Shown: positions 8,157-16,639 of the stretch, piece by piece
Numbering within the stretch: position 1 is the stretch's first letter
Layout: each line of letters begins with the position of its first letter
Source of the DNA: an uncultured Dorea sp.
Lineage (GTDB): Bacteria; Bacillota; Clostridia; Lachnospirales; Lachnospiraceae
Assembly (NCBI GenBank): GCA_910579925.1
Contig: CAJTVY010000033.1
Coordinates: 1 to 39,485, forward strand
Length of the DNA stretch: 39,485 nt
Reading direction: 5' to 3'
Notes under the pieces: model-generated
The model's database searches: none
Seen by the model: the letters and a program-made list of their open reading frames with translations, nothing else
Told to the model about the DNA's origin: nothing
Program-made: the position numbers and the translations under genes

Positions 8157-9440
8157 ATGAAAATAGTTGGATTGATTACAGAATACAACCCGTTTCACAA
8201 CGGGCATTTATATCATATAGAGAAAGCAAAAGAGATCACGGGCGCAGATTCCGTCATCGTCGTTATGAGCGGCAACTATGTGCAGCGCGGCGCTCCTGCC
8301 ATCATGCCTAAGCATCTGCGGGCAGAGATCGCATTAGAAGCAGGCGTGGATGTTCTGATGGAACTGCCGGTGTGCTATGCCGTCTGCAGCGCAGAGTATT
8401 TTGCCGCCGGCGCCATCGACCTGTTTGAGCGGCTTGGCTGCGTGGATTCCATCTGTTTCGGAAGCGAATGCGGCGATTACGGCCTCCTGGCAAGGGCGGC
8501 CCACATCCTTGCCGATGAACCGGAAGGATACCGTCAGTCCCTCAAAGACTTGTTAAAGAGCGGTATGTCCTTCCCTCTGGCGCGCCAGAAAGCATTGCAG
8601 GAATATTTACAGGACGACTCTCTGGATTCGGTTCTCGAACAGCCCAATAATATCCTGGGAATCGAGTACATCAAGGCTCTCTATGAACGGCGTAGCCCCA
8701 TGAAGTCCTACACCATCCGGCGCATGGTATCCGGCTACCACGATACCGGGCTTTCCAGCGCCTACAGTTCCGCTTCCGCCATCCGAAGGCTATTAAGCTT
8801 TGCAGGCCAGTCCGTTCTTCTGGATAAAGACGGTATGTTCGACGAGCCTTCCATGTCCGAAGTCTTAGGCCGGCTGGAAGGCCAGGTTCCCCCGTCCTGC
8901 ATCCGAATGCTGGAAGAAACTCACCATAGCCGCTATCCCATCTATACCAACGATTTTTCATTACTGCTGAAGTACCGCCTTCTGTCAGAGACAAGGGATA
9001 GTCTGACAGAATACCAGGATATCTCGGAAGACCTTGCGAACCGCATTCTGAACAATGCCAATGACTTCATCTCATTCGACCAGTTCAGCAGCCAGTTAAA
9101 GACCAGGGAGATGACCTTAAGCCGGATCTGCCGCTGCCTGTTCCACATTCTGCTGAATATCCGCAAAGAAGACCTGCTGCGTTACAAAGAACAGGGATAC
9201 TGTCAGTATGCCCGCATCCTTGGTTTCCGCAAAGACGCCCGAAGGCTCCTCACTCTGCTGAAAAGCCATTCCCAGGTTCCCCTGGTAACCAAACTTACCC
9301 AGACGGAGAAGCTTTCCCCTACGGCAATTTCCATGCTAAAGACGGATGTCTTTGCCTCCAACCTGTATGAAAGCATTATCACCAACAAGTATAAGATGCC
9401 CTTTATCAACGAATACCAGCATCAGATTCTTAGAATCTGA
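8157..9440 (+). CDS. tmcAL: tRNA(Met) cytidine acetate ligase
   Basis: A 427-residue enzyme of the TmcAL (YlbM) family that uses acetate and ATP to form N4-acetylcytidine at the wobble position of elongator tRNA-Met. The nucleotidyltransferase HxGH site is seen as NPFHNGHLYH near the N-terminus, followed by the family hallmark VVMSGNYVQRGAPA and PKHLRAEIAL. ATG 8157 follows AAGGAGAA by 6 nt. The gene is divergent from mgtE. Its last codons and stop lie within an 18-bp perfect inverted repeat shared with the convergent degV end. Confidence 0.95.
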   Translation: MKIVGLITEYNPFHNGHLYHIEKAKEITGADSVIVVMSGNYVQRGAPAIMPKHLRAEIALEAGVDVLMELPVCYAVCSAEYFAAGAIDLFERLGCVDSICFGSECGDYGLLARAAHILADEPEGYRQSLKDLLKSGMSFPLARQKALQEYLQDDSLDSVLEQPNNILGIEYIKALYERRSPMKSYTIRRMVSGYHDTGLSSAYSSASAIRRLLSFAGQSVLLDKDGMFDEPSMSEVLGRLEGQVPPSCIRMLEETHHSRYPIYTNDFSLLLKYRLLSETRDSLTEYQDISEDLANRILNNANDFISFDQFSSQLKTREMTLSRICRCLFHILLNIRKEDLLRYKEQGYCQYARILGFRKDARRLLTLLKSHSQVPLVTKLTQTEKLSPTAISMLKTDVFASNLYESIITNKYKMPFINEYQHQILRI

Positions 9441-9450
9441 TGCTGGTATT
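9412..9450. terminator. 18-bp perfect inverted repeat over the tmcAL stop codon
   Basis: The arms 9412-9429 and 9433-9450 are perfectly complementary around a 3-nt loop. The repeat covers the last codons and TGA stop of tmcAL and lies 31 bp beyond the degV stop. T-tracts on both strands are short (TATTTCC and TATTCG), so it may act more as a folded 3' end or transcript barrier for both genes than as a classical terminator. Confidence 0.75.
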
Positions 9451-9480
9451 TCCGGTTCGTTATTCATTTTCAACGGTATA

Positions 9481-10338
9481 TCAATATTCCACTTTTTTAA
9501 TACATGCAACCGCCTTGGATCCTGCCCCGATGTGGCAGGACACACTGAGAGACAGCCTGTCCATATGAATATCATACCCTGGGAATCTGGTCTCAATCTC
9601 GCTCTTCCACTCTTTCGCCTCTTCGTCAGAACAGGTATACGCCGCATGGATATACATTTCTTTCCCGTTAAATCTTCCTGCCAGATCCTTTGCCGCCGCA
9701 TCCAGCATAGTCTTCTTCGCCGCTTTCCATCCCCGCACCTTGGCATAGGAATCCAGTTTCTCACCCTGTATCTGAAGTACCGGCTTTAAGTTCAGCACCG
9801 TACCGATCGCCGCTGCCGCCGGAGTGACACGCCCGCCCTTTTTCAGATATTTCAGCGTATCCACCGTAATATAAATACTGGCTTCCAGTTTCTCGCGCAT
9901 CAGTACATCGTCAATCTCCTGGGCGCTCATCCCCTTCTTCGCCATCTCCAGAGCATCAAGCACCGACTGACGCTGGGAGATAGAAATTCTCTGATTATCA
10001 ATGACATGCACCTTTCCATCGTAATCCTGCGCAAGGCCGATCGCCGTCTCACAGGAACTGCTCAGGCCGCTGGACATAGGAATATAGACAATCTCGTCAT
10101 ACTCCTTCAGAATCTCGTCCCACAGGTCAATCACGTCTCCCGGCGACGGCTGGGAAGTGGAGATATCCGCATCCTCTAAAAGCCTCTGGTAGAACTCCTC
10201 CTGTGTCAGTGTGATATCCTCCAGATACAGCTCCCCGTTAATAAAAAACGGCATGGGCAATACCCGGATTCCCAATTCTTTTGCTTCCTTCTGTGTAATT
10301 CCACTGTTACTGTCTGTTGCAATCGCTACTCTTCCCAT
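9481..10338 (-). CDS. DegV family fatty-acid-binding protein
   Basis: A 285-residue member of the DegV family. FakB proteins of this fold present fatty acids to the kinase FakA; other DegV proteins have unknown ligands. Family marks: ATDSNSGIT at the N-terminus, STSQPSPGDV, SSGLSSSCETA (ligand carboxylate binding) and GGRVTPAAAAIGTVLNLKPV. Four minus-strand genes follow upstream in close order (WalJ-like, coaE, polA, AKR). No fakA is in the window, so use as a FakB is inference. Confidence 0.9.
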   Translation of the reverse strand: MGRVAIATDSNSGITQKEAKELGIRVLPMPFFINGELYLEDITLTQEEFYQRLLEDADISTSQPSPGDVIDLWDEILKEYDEIVYIPMSSGLSSSCETAIGLAQDYDGKVHVIDNQRISISQRQSVLDALEMAKKGMSAQEIDDVLMREKLEASIYITVDTLKYLKKGGRVTPAAAAIGTVLNLKPVLQIQGEKLDSYAKVRGWKAAKKTMLDAAAKDLAGRFNGKEMYIHAAYTCSDEEAKEWKSEIETRFPGYDIHMDRLSLSVSCHIGAGSKAVACIKKVEY

Positions 10339-10357
10339 TTATGACACCTCACCTGTT

Positions 10358-11158
10358 TTACAATGTAATGATCTCCGACACCTTATCCCTCTTTGCCACC
10401 ATCATAGGGATATCCTCGCCGCGGTACGGATTATCGCCATAGCTGACCTCAAGTTTCACCGTCTCATACGCCAGCTCTTCATAATTGTTCTCTTTACTTA
10501 GATGCCCTAACACCACGTACTGCAGATTATCATGCAGTATATCGCACAGAAGACGCCCGGACAATTCGTTGGACAAATGCCCCTGATCTCCCATCACCCG
10601 CTTTTTCAGCGGATAGGGATAAGGGCCCACCTCCAGCATATGTATATCGTGGTTCGCCTCCAGGACCAGGGCATTTAAGTTCTTTAGATGTTCCACCGTA
10701 TACCCGTCATATTTTCCAAGATCTGTTGCTACGGCCACGGATTTTTCTTCGTTCTCAATACGGTATCCCGACGGTTCTCTTGCATCATGAGAGATCGCAA
10801 AGGGACACACCTTCATACCGCCTAAAGTAAACGCCTCGTCCACCCGGATCTCATGGAGGATTCCCTCCGGCAGTTTTCCCAACGTATGGCAGCAGCGGAT
10901 TCCTTCAAGGGTTCCTTTCGTCCCATAGATCGGAATCTTATATTTCCTGCTGAACACGCCAAGTCCCTGAATATGATCAATATGTTCGTGCGTAACCAGG
11001 ATGCCGCTTAGTTTCTCACCGGTAACCCGAAGCGTATGTAACCCTTCCTCCACTCGCTTTTTACTGATTCCGGCATCTACCAGAAGATGCGTATCCTCAT
11101 CCCCTACATAGATACAGTTGCCGCTGCTCCCACTGGCAATGCTGCAAAGTCTCATCAT
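10358..11158 (-). CDS. WalJ/YycJ-like metallo-beta-lactamase fold hydrolase
   Basis: A 266-residue cytoplasmic MBL-fold protein. The two-metal motif is seen as THEHIDHIQGL, with SHDAREPSGYRI and a later GHLSNE. The opening LCSIASGSSGNCIYVG is the signature of the YycJ/WalJ group, which has been linked to coordination of cell wall and DNA processes and to mismatch repair exonuclease activity in Bacillus. In many Firmicutes it accompanies walRK, which is not seen here. Two adjacent ATGs (11158 and 11155) are possible; AAAGGAA precedes them. Confidence 0.85.
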   Translation of the reverse strand: MMRLCSIASGSSGNCIYVGDEDTHLLVDAGISKKRVEEGLHTLRVTGEKLSGILVTHEHIDHIQGLGVFSRKYKIPIYGTKGTLEGIRCCHTLGKLPEGILHEIRVDEAFTLGGMKVCPFAISHDAREPSGYRIENEEKSVAVATDLGKYDGYTVEHLKNLNALVLEANHDIHMLEVGPYPYPLKKRVMGDQGHLSNELSGRLLCDILHDNLQYVVLGHLSKENNYEELAYETVKLEVSYGDNPYRGEDIPMMVAKRDKVSEIITL

Positions 11159-11174
11159 TTCCTTTTCGCCTTTC

Positions 11175-11765
11175 CTATAAATCTGCTATGATATCGTCAA
11201 GCTGCGCCTGTGTCTCTTCGAATGTATTACTGTTATCAATCACACGGTCGCAGTGCTTCATGAACATATCCTTGGGAAGCTGGGCTGCAATGATATCATC
11301 CACCTTCTTAGGGTCATAGCCTCTTGCATAGACCAGGCGCTTCTTACGGATCGAAGCTTCCACATAAATATACCAGACTTCATCGCAGATCTGATCGTAA
11401 TGCGTTTCGATCAGAAGAGCGGACTCAATCATGAACAGATTCGTATTCTTCCGCTCCTCCTTCGCAATCTTCTTACGGATCTCCTCTTCCACCGCCGGAT
11501 GAACAATGGCATTCAGTTCGCTGCGTCTGGCATCGTCGGAAAATACAATGCCAGCCAGCTTATCTCTGTCAAGCTCCCCTTTCTCATCCAGAATCTCCGT
11601 TCCGAAACACGCAACAATCGCCTCGAAACATGGCGTTCCCTTCTTCTGAAGCTTCCTTCCCACTGCATCCGTCTGGCAGATGGTGGCGCCGTACCGGTTA
11701 TTCAGATACTCCAGTATCTGCGTCTTTCCTGCTCCTATGCCGCCTGTAATTCCTATAATCTTCAT
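11175..11765 (-). CDS. coaE: Dephospho-CoA kinase
   Basis: A 196-residue P-loop kinase for the last step of coenzyme A synthesis. Walker A is GITGGIGAGKT (residues 5-15); the CoA-binding part includes QTDAVGRKLQKKG and the lid VYARGYDPKKVDDIIAAQ. It lies 12 bp after polA, the common polA-coaE order in Firmicutes. Confidence 0.97.
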   Translation of the reverse strand: MKIIGITGGIGAGKTQILEYLNNRYGATICQTDAVGRKLQKKGTPCFEAIVACFGTEILDEKGELDRDKLAGIVFSDDARRSELNAIVHPAVEEEIRKKIAKEERKNTNLFMIESALLIETHYDQICDEVWYIYVEASIRKKRLVYARGYDPKKVDDIIAAQLPKDMFMKHCDRVIDNSNTFEETQAQLDDIIADL

Positions 11766-11777
11766 GAACCTACACCT

Positions 11778-14393
11778 CTACTTTGCTTCGTACCAGTTTT
11801 CTCCCATATGCATATCTACTTCCAGCGGGACGTCTAAAGAAACCGCCTGTTCCATCTCTTCCTTAAGAATCGCCCTGACCTCGTCAAGTTCCGGCCGGTA
11901 TGCCTCGATCAGAAGTTCATCATGAACCTGGAGAACAAGCCTTGACTTCATCTTTCTCTCTTTTAACCTTTGGTGCACGCCGATCATCGCAATCTTGATA
12001 ATATCGGCGGCAGTTCCCTGGATCGGAGCGTTCATAGCCACTCGCTCCCCAAAGGAACGCTGCATGAAATTACTCGATGACAGTTCCGGCACGGGACGCC
12101 TCCGTCCGAACAGTGTCACCACATAGCCCATCTCTTTCGCATGTTTCACCGTGTCGTCTAAAAAACTCTTAATCCCTGGATACGTCTTAAAATAATCGTC
12201 GATGTACTGCTCGGCTTCTTTCCGGGTAATACTCAAGTCTTTACTGAGTCCGAAAGAACTGATTCCATACACGATCCCGAAATTAACCGCTTTCGCATTG
12301 CGCCTCTGCTGAGAGGTCACTTCCTCGAAAGGCACATGGAATACCTGGGAAGCCGTGATCCGATGGATGTCTGCTTCCTCCCTGTATGCCTCGATCAGAT
12401 TCTGGTCGCCGGAACAATGGGCAAGCACCCGAAGTTCAATCTGGGAATAGTCTGCATCCACGAACACATAGCCATCCTCCGGGATAAATACCTTGCGAAT
12501 CAGCCTTCCAAGTTCCATTCGCACCGGAATATTCTGAAGGTTTGGCTCCGTACTGCTGAGACGCCCGGTAGCCGTAATCGTCTGATTAAACTTACTGTGA
12601 ATTCTTCCGTCCTCACAGATATAATTGGCAAGCCCGTCCGCATAGGTAGATTTCAGTTTTGAATACTGGCGGTACTCCAGAATCTTCTCGATAACCGGAT
12701 AATCCAAAGCCAGTTTTTCCAATACATCTGCGGCCGTAGAGTATCCTGTCTTCGTCTTCTTTCCGCCGGGAATCTTCAGATTCTCAAAAAGCACGACGCC
12801 AAGCTGTTTCGGTGAATTTATATTAAACGTCTCACCTGCGTCCTCATAGATCTCCTTTTCCAGTTCTGTAATCTTACCTCCAAGCTGGCTTCCATAGAAC
12901 CTTAAGGCTTCAGCCTCTACTCTGACTCCCTTTTGTTCCATTTCATATAGAGTAAAGACCAGAGGCATCTCGATCTCGGTAAACAGCCGGTCCATCTGAC
13001 ATTCTTTTAATCTGTCCCACAGGATGAAAGAACCTTTATAGGCTGTATACGCCTCATAGCAGATCTTCACATACTCCTCTGTCTTCTCATCTATGATCAG
13101 GTCTAACTGCTCTCTCGCAATATCCTCATAAGTATAATGATTTTTAAGCGGATCCAGAAGATACGCCGCCACCGATGCGTCAAAGCAATTCTCTGTCTTC
13201 TTAATATTCAGTTCAGCCAGCGCCGTCTTAAGGTCGAACATGACGAATCTTCCTGTATTCTCCCCTGTTTCCGACAGCTTCTTTAGAAGCCATTCCTCTG
13301 AAATCCCTTCCCCTGTACGGATACAGTAACTTTCATCCTCGGAATAGCACAGTCCAATTCCCCCAATCTGCGCCTGGTCGGCAAAAAGGGGCAGAACGTC
13401 TTGCGTGCTGCGGAATATACAGGCTCCCACACAGTCTGCGCCTGCAGCTCTCTGAAATACTTCCTCCGCCTCACCGATGTCCGAAATCTCTCGAAAGCCT
13501 TCCTCTGCCTTATCCGCTTTCGGGATCACATCAAACCGGGACAGAAGGTTTTTGAACTGTAACTTCTGGAACCAGGCATAGGCTTCCTCGGTATAAAGGC
13601 TGCCAAGTCTTGCTTCCTCAAGCTCATAGGGAAAATCTGCCGTCACATTAATTGTGGCAAGTTCTTTACTCATAACCGCCATATCCCAATGTTCCACAAG
13701 CGCCCGGGAAGCCCTTGGCGGTTTTAATTCATCGGCATGCTCATGAGCATTTTCAATCGAGTGGTACTCTGCAATAATCTTCGTTGCCGTCTTCTCCCCA
13801 ATACTCGGGACCCCGGGGATATTGTCAGAGGAGTCTCCCATCAGCGCCTTCAGATCTATAAACTCCTGCGGCGTCACCTGATACCGCTCTTTCACGTCGT
13901 CGGCATAGTAGTCCTCCACCTGGGTACGTCCCTGCTTCGTCTTTGGAATCCTGATCTTCACATGTTCTGTGGCAAGCTGCAGAAGGTCCCGGTCTCCCGA
14001 AATAACAGCGACCTCCATCCCCTGCTCCTCGCACCTTTTCGACAGCGTACCCAGAAGGTCATCCGCTTCAAGCCCTTCACATTCGATGGTTCTTACTCCC
14101 ATTGCATGAAGAACCTCCTTAAGCACCGGCACCTGCTGACGCAGTTCCTCCGCCATAGGCTTTCTGGTTCCTTTATACTCCGCATACATCTTATGGCGGA
14201 AGGTCGGGGCATGGACATCGAATGCCACCGTCAGATAATCCGGCTTTTCTTCCTCCAGTATCCTGAACATAATTGTCAGAAAGCCGTATATCCCATTCGT
14301 ATGAAGACCTTCCGAATTCGTCAGATCCGGCAGACCGTAGAATGCGCGGTTTAAGATACTATGCCCGTCTATTAACACTATCTTATTATTCAT
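11778..14393 (-). CDS. polA: DNA polymerase I
   Basis: A repair and Okazaki-processing polymerase of about 871 residues. An N-terminal 5'-3' nuclease domain (about 1-290; VLIDGHSILNRAFYG, GLEADDLLGTLS, ISGDRDLLQLA) is followed by a degenerate 3'-5' exonuclease domain and the polymerase core. Motif A is DADYSQIELRVLAH (from 646), motif B RRNAKAVNFGIVYG (from 697), motif C VHDELL (from 823). The Exo I DxE acid pair is missing, so proofreading is probably absent, as in Bacillus and Thermus enzymes. ATG 14393 has AAGGAAGAA upstream; the longer frame runs back into the AKR gene. Confidence 0.96.
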   Translation of the reverse strand: MNNKIVLIDGHSILNRAFYGLPDLTNSEGLHTNGIYGFLTIMFRILEEEKPDYLTVAFDVHAPTFRHKMYAEYKGTRKPMAEELRQQVPVLKEVLHAMGVRTIECEGLEADDLLGTLSKRCEEQGMEVAVISGDRDLLQLATEHVKIRIPKTKQGRTQVEDYYADDVKERYQVTPQEFIDLKALMGDSSDNIPGVPSIGEKTATKIIAEYHSIENAHEHADELKPPRASRALVEHWDMAVMSKELATINVTADFPYELEEARLGSLYTEEAYAWFQKLQFKNLLSRFDVIPKADKAEEGFREISDIGEAEEVFQRAAGADCVGACIFRSTQDVLPLFADQAQIGGIGLCYSEDESYCIRTGEGISEEWLLKKLSETGENTGRFVMFDLKTALAELNIKKTENCFDASVAAYLLDPLKNHYTYEDIAREQLDLIIDEKTEEYVKICYEAYTAYKGSFILWDRLKECQMDRLFTEIEMPLVFTLYEMEQKGVRVEAEALRFYGSQLGGKITELEKEIYEDAGETFNINSPKQLGVVLFENLKIPGGKKTKTGYSTAADVLEKLALDYPVIEKILEYRQYSKLKSTYADGLANYICEDGRIHSKFNQTITATGRLSSTEPNLQNIPVRMELGRLIRKVFIPEDGYVFVDADYSQIELRVLAHCSGDQNLIEAYREEADIHRITASQVFHVPFEEVTSQQRRNAKAVNFGIVYGISSFGLSKDLSITRKEAEQYIDDYFKTYPGIKSFLDDTVKHAKEMGYVVTLFGRRRPVPELSSSNFMQRSFGERVAMNAPIQGTAADIIKIAMIGVHQRLKERKMKSRLVLQVHDELLIEAYRPELDEVRAILKEEMEQAVSLDVPLEVDMHMGENWYEAK

Positions 14394-14437
14394 ATCAGAT
14401 TCTTCCTTCCATCCTGCACGGTTCAGAATACGATCTA

Positions 14438-15550
14438 CTAATTCTCCCCTGCAATCTCCCTTAGCCTCTCTATAACCGGCAGATGCTGTGTGCACTGTTT
14501 CTCACACTTACCGCAGGCAATACACTCCTTCGCCTTGTCCTTATCCATTCCCCAGTGATTCGCAATCCGGTCGGCAATGGCTTCCTGTTTCCCGGTCAGA
14601 ATCATCTGGTTATAGGCATCCATGTATTTCGGAATCGGTATATCCTTCGGACAGCCCTTGCAGTATGAACATCCGGTACACAGGTTGTTAAGGGCAACTC
14701 CCTTCCCTTCATGGTCCTTCACGATTTCTTCTGCCGGTTTCTCCTCAAGATTCTCTACCGCTTTCACCGCATCGTCAATATGTTCCTTCGTCGTGCAGCC
14801 TGCCAGCGTCACCGTGATCTCCCTGTGAGAGGCAACGAACCGGAGGGCTGCCTGCGGCACAGTCAGGTCCGTCCCTTCTGTCAGATAGGTAAATGATTCC
14901 GAATTCGCCGGAATCATCCCGCCCCCCAGCGGATTCATAACTACAACGCCCATTCCGTTCTGATAAGCGGCCTCAATCCCGCTCTGGCGGAACCGGTAGT
15001 TCAGTGCATTGTATCCGATGAGCATACCCTTAAATTTTCCAGATCGTACCACCGTCTCGATATCGTCTCCCTGCATATGGGAAGAAAACACAATATTGCG
15101 GATCAGCCCTTCCCGCTTCGCATCCTCAAAGAATCCATAGATGGCATCCATGTGTTTCTCCCAGGACTCCAGGTTTAACATACACCACATATGGTAGAAA
15201 TCAATGTAATCCGTCTGAAGCCTGTCGAGAGACAGTTCCAGCCTTCTGCGAAAATCCTCCTTCGTTGGGTGATCTCCTGCAGCTATTGTTCCCAGATTTG
15301 TCTTGGAAGTTACATAAACATCTTTTCTTTTTAACTGCGCCAGCGCAATTCCTGTGACGATCTCACTCTTATCTTCGCAATATGCAGGCGCCGTGTCCCA
15401 GTAATTAATTCCTTTTTCAAAAGCGTAGAGGGGAATTTCCGCACATTTTTCAAGACGTCCCGCCTTGATATCCTCCTCGTCATAGCGCATAGTGCCAAGC
15501 CCGACTGCCGACACTTTCATATCAGTATTGCCATACTGTTTATAATACAT
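14438..15550 (-). CDS. Aldo/keto reductase with C-terminal ferredoxin domain
   Basis: About 370 residues. The N-terminal TIM barrel is an aldo/keto reductase (VSAVGLGTMRY; catalytic Asp/Tyr in NYWDTAPAY, Lys in VTSKTN, His in FYHMW). The C-terminal part binds two [4Fe-4S] clusters: C291-C294-C297-C300-P and C343-C346-C349-C353. Such fused proteins are common in anaerobes and are thought to exchange electrons between ferredoxin-like clusters and a substrate; substrate unknown. ATG 15550 has GGAGG 8 nt upstream. A longer frame reading through the tRNA-Leu gene was rejected. A 21-bp dyad sits 22 bp upstream of the start. Confidence 0.9.
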   Translation of the reverse strand: MYYKQYGNTDMKVSAVGLGTMRYDEEDIKAGRLEKCAEIPLYAFEKGINYWDTAPAYCEDKSEIVTGIALAQLKRKDVYVTSKTNLGTIAAGDHPTKEDFRRRLELSLDRLQTDYIDFYHMWCMLNLESWEKHMDAIYGFFEDAKREGLIRNIVFSSHMQGDDIETVVRSGKFKGMLIGYNALNYRFRQSGIEAAYQNGMGVVVMNPLGGGMIPANSESFTYLTEGTDLTVPQAALRFVASHREITVTLAGCTTKEHIDDAVKAVENLEEKPAEEIVKDHEGKGVALNNLCTGCSYCKGCPKDIPIPKYMDAYNQMILTGKQEAIADRIANHWGMDKDKAKECIACGKCEKQCTQHLPVIERLREIAGEN

Positions 15551-15571
15551 CCTCTTATCCTCCATTTTTCC

Positions 15572-15592
15572 GTCAGTTTTCTCACAACTGAC
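15572..15592. promoter_or_regulatory. Dyad upstream of the aldo/keto reductase
   Basis: GTCAGTT and AACTGAC are perfect 7-bp arms around a 7-bp spacer. The position just before the ribosome binding site fits an operator or leader hairpin. No convincing promoter for the reductase is visible next to it, so the role is a guess. Confidence 0.35.
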
Positions 15593-15639
15593 ATATGACA
15601 GATGGCCAGAATTTCTCCGCCAGTTACACCCCGGATACG

Positions 15640-15675
15640 AAAAAAAAAGTGTGAAGCCGGAATCCGGCTTCGCAC
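15640..15675 (-). terminator. Terminator of tRNA-Leu(CAA)
   Basis: On the minus strand GTGCGAAGCCGGA pairs with TCCGGCTTCACAC and runs into nine T. It starts 8 nt after the tRNA 3' end. Confidence 0.95.
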
Positions 15676-15682
15676 CTTCTAC

Positions 15683-15765
15683 TGCGGATGGTGGGACTTG
15701 AACCCACACGAGGTCGCCCCCGCAAGATTTTGAGTCTTGTGCGTCTGCCATTCCGCCACATCCGC
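15683..15765 (-). tRNA. tRNA-Leu, anticodon CAA
   Basis: An 83-nt class II tRNA. Acceptor stem GCGGATG/CATCCGC, anticodon stem CAAGA/TCTTG with loop CTCAAAA (anticodon CAA, reads UUG), long variable arm and T-loop TTCAAGT. CCA is not encoded. It has its own promoter and terminator. Confidence 0.97.
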
Positions 15766-15799
15766 TGATTGTTGCCGGCATGTACCGACAACATGATAA

Positions 15800-15828
15800 A
15801 TTATAACTGCAAATGCAGTCGATGTCAA
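15800..15828 (-). promoter_or_regulatory. Consensus promoter of tRNA-Leu(CAA)
   Basis: On the minus strand TTGACA (15823-15828) and TATAAT (15800-15805) are 17 bp apart, a perfect sigma-70 promoter. The tRNA 5' end is 35 bp downstream of the -10 box. Confidence 0.93.
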
Positions 15829-15846
15829 TGCTTTTTATGAAAATAT

Positions 15847-16494
15847 TTAGAAAGACTCTGCCGGGAACATTGCGTCATCTAAAGCAGTCATATCCGTCTG
15901 ATCAATAAAGTACACCCCGTTAGAATCCGGTTTTACGTTAATTGTTACTGTCGTAGGCTCTCCATAGGAAGGGGATGCCACTTTTCCAGCCATAATTTCA
16001 TACATCTTCTGAAATACAAATTCATTAGCCGCCGCCTGGTCGTTCGTATCAACATTTGCTGCCGCTGCCGCCTCTGGCGTTACCGCCGCATCCACTTCTG
16101 CCTGAAGTCCGTCAAAACCGGTAAATGGTTTTACGGTCACGTCGATCGTATACGCCTTGTCGCCTGCTTCCTTCGCTTCCCCAACTTCATAATTCGCCTG
16201 CTTAATCATGTCCAGAAATAACTGCCTGTAATTTGCTGTCAGTTCGTCGGACAGTCCCAGCACTGAAAATCCTGCCTCCTGCATAGTAGTATCAATATTA
16301 CTCTCATACAGTTCCTTGGCTTCCTCTTCCGTTGACTTTGTCCATTCAATGTACTTGTCAAACTCTCCCTTGTAGCTTGCGTCCAGAATGGACTGTGCAT
16401 AAGACTGTGCATCCTCCGCACTCATACCTCCGCAACCGCATAATAACGTCATTACTGCGATTAGCAATGCTGCCAGCAACCCTCTTTTCTTCAT
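15847..16494 (-). CDS. Putative lipoprotein, function unknown
   Basis: 215 residues. A lysine-arginine start, a hydrophobic stretch and the lipobox LCG-C (Cys about 21) mark an exported, lipid-anchored protein. The mature part is acidic, with helical repeats (SYAQSILDASYKGEFDKYIEWT) and a C-terminal beta-rich half. It resembles the DUF5105-type lipoproteins common in Lachnospiraceae and Clostridium; this is a resemblance from memory, not a proven assignment. GGAGGAAT precedes ATG 16494. It has its own promoter and is monocistronic: a tRNA promoter follows it. Confidence 0.75.
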   Translation of the reverse strand: MKKRGLLAALLIAVMTLLCGCGGMSAEDAQSYAQSILDASYKGEFDKYIEWTKSTEEEAKELYESNIDTTMQEAGFSVLGLSDELTANYRQLFLDMIKQANYEVGEAKEAGDKAYTIDVTVKPFTGFDGLQAEVDAAVTPEAAAAANVDTNDQAAANEFVFQKMYEIMAGKVASPSYGEPTTVTINVKPDSNGVYFIDQTDMTALDDAMFPAESF

Positions 16495-16595
16495 GATTAT
16501 TCCTCCTTCACATCAATATACATAAGTATCTGGCAAATACCTACGTCTGTGATTCGTCAGCGCCGCACTTTTACGCTAAAGATTCTCACGAGCAT

Positions 16596-16624
16596 ATTTT
16601 ACTCCTATTACCTTGCAAAATCAA
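16596..16624 (-). promoter_or_regulatory. Promoter of the lipoprotein gene
   Basis: On the minus strand TTGATT (16619-16624) and TAAAAT (16596-16601) are 17 bp apart. This gives a leader of about 95 nt before the lipoprotein start. Confidence 0.6.
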
Positions 16625-16639
16625 CTATTGACAAAGAAA

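Noticed and set aside
13737..14354. 205-codon plus-strand frame
   Set aside because: It is the antisense shadow of the polA 5'-nuclease domain, with histidine/leucine-rich translation and no ribosome binding site.
14394..14495. Longer polA start
   Set aside because: The extra 34 codons overlap the end of the reductase gene in another frame, have no family similarity, and the proper Pol I start (MNNKIVLIDGHS) has a ribosome binding site.
15551..15781. Open frame extending the aldo/keto reductase N-terminus by 77 codons
   Set aside because: It runs through the tRNA-Leu(CAA) gene and its terminator; the reductase domain starts at ATG 15550 with a good ribosome binding site.
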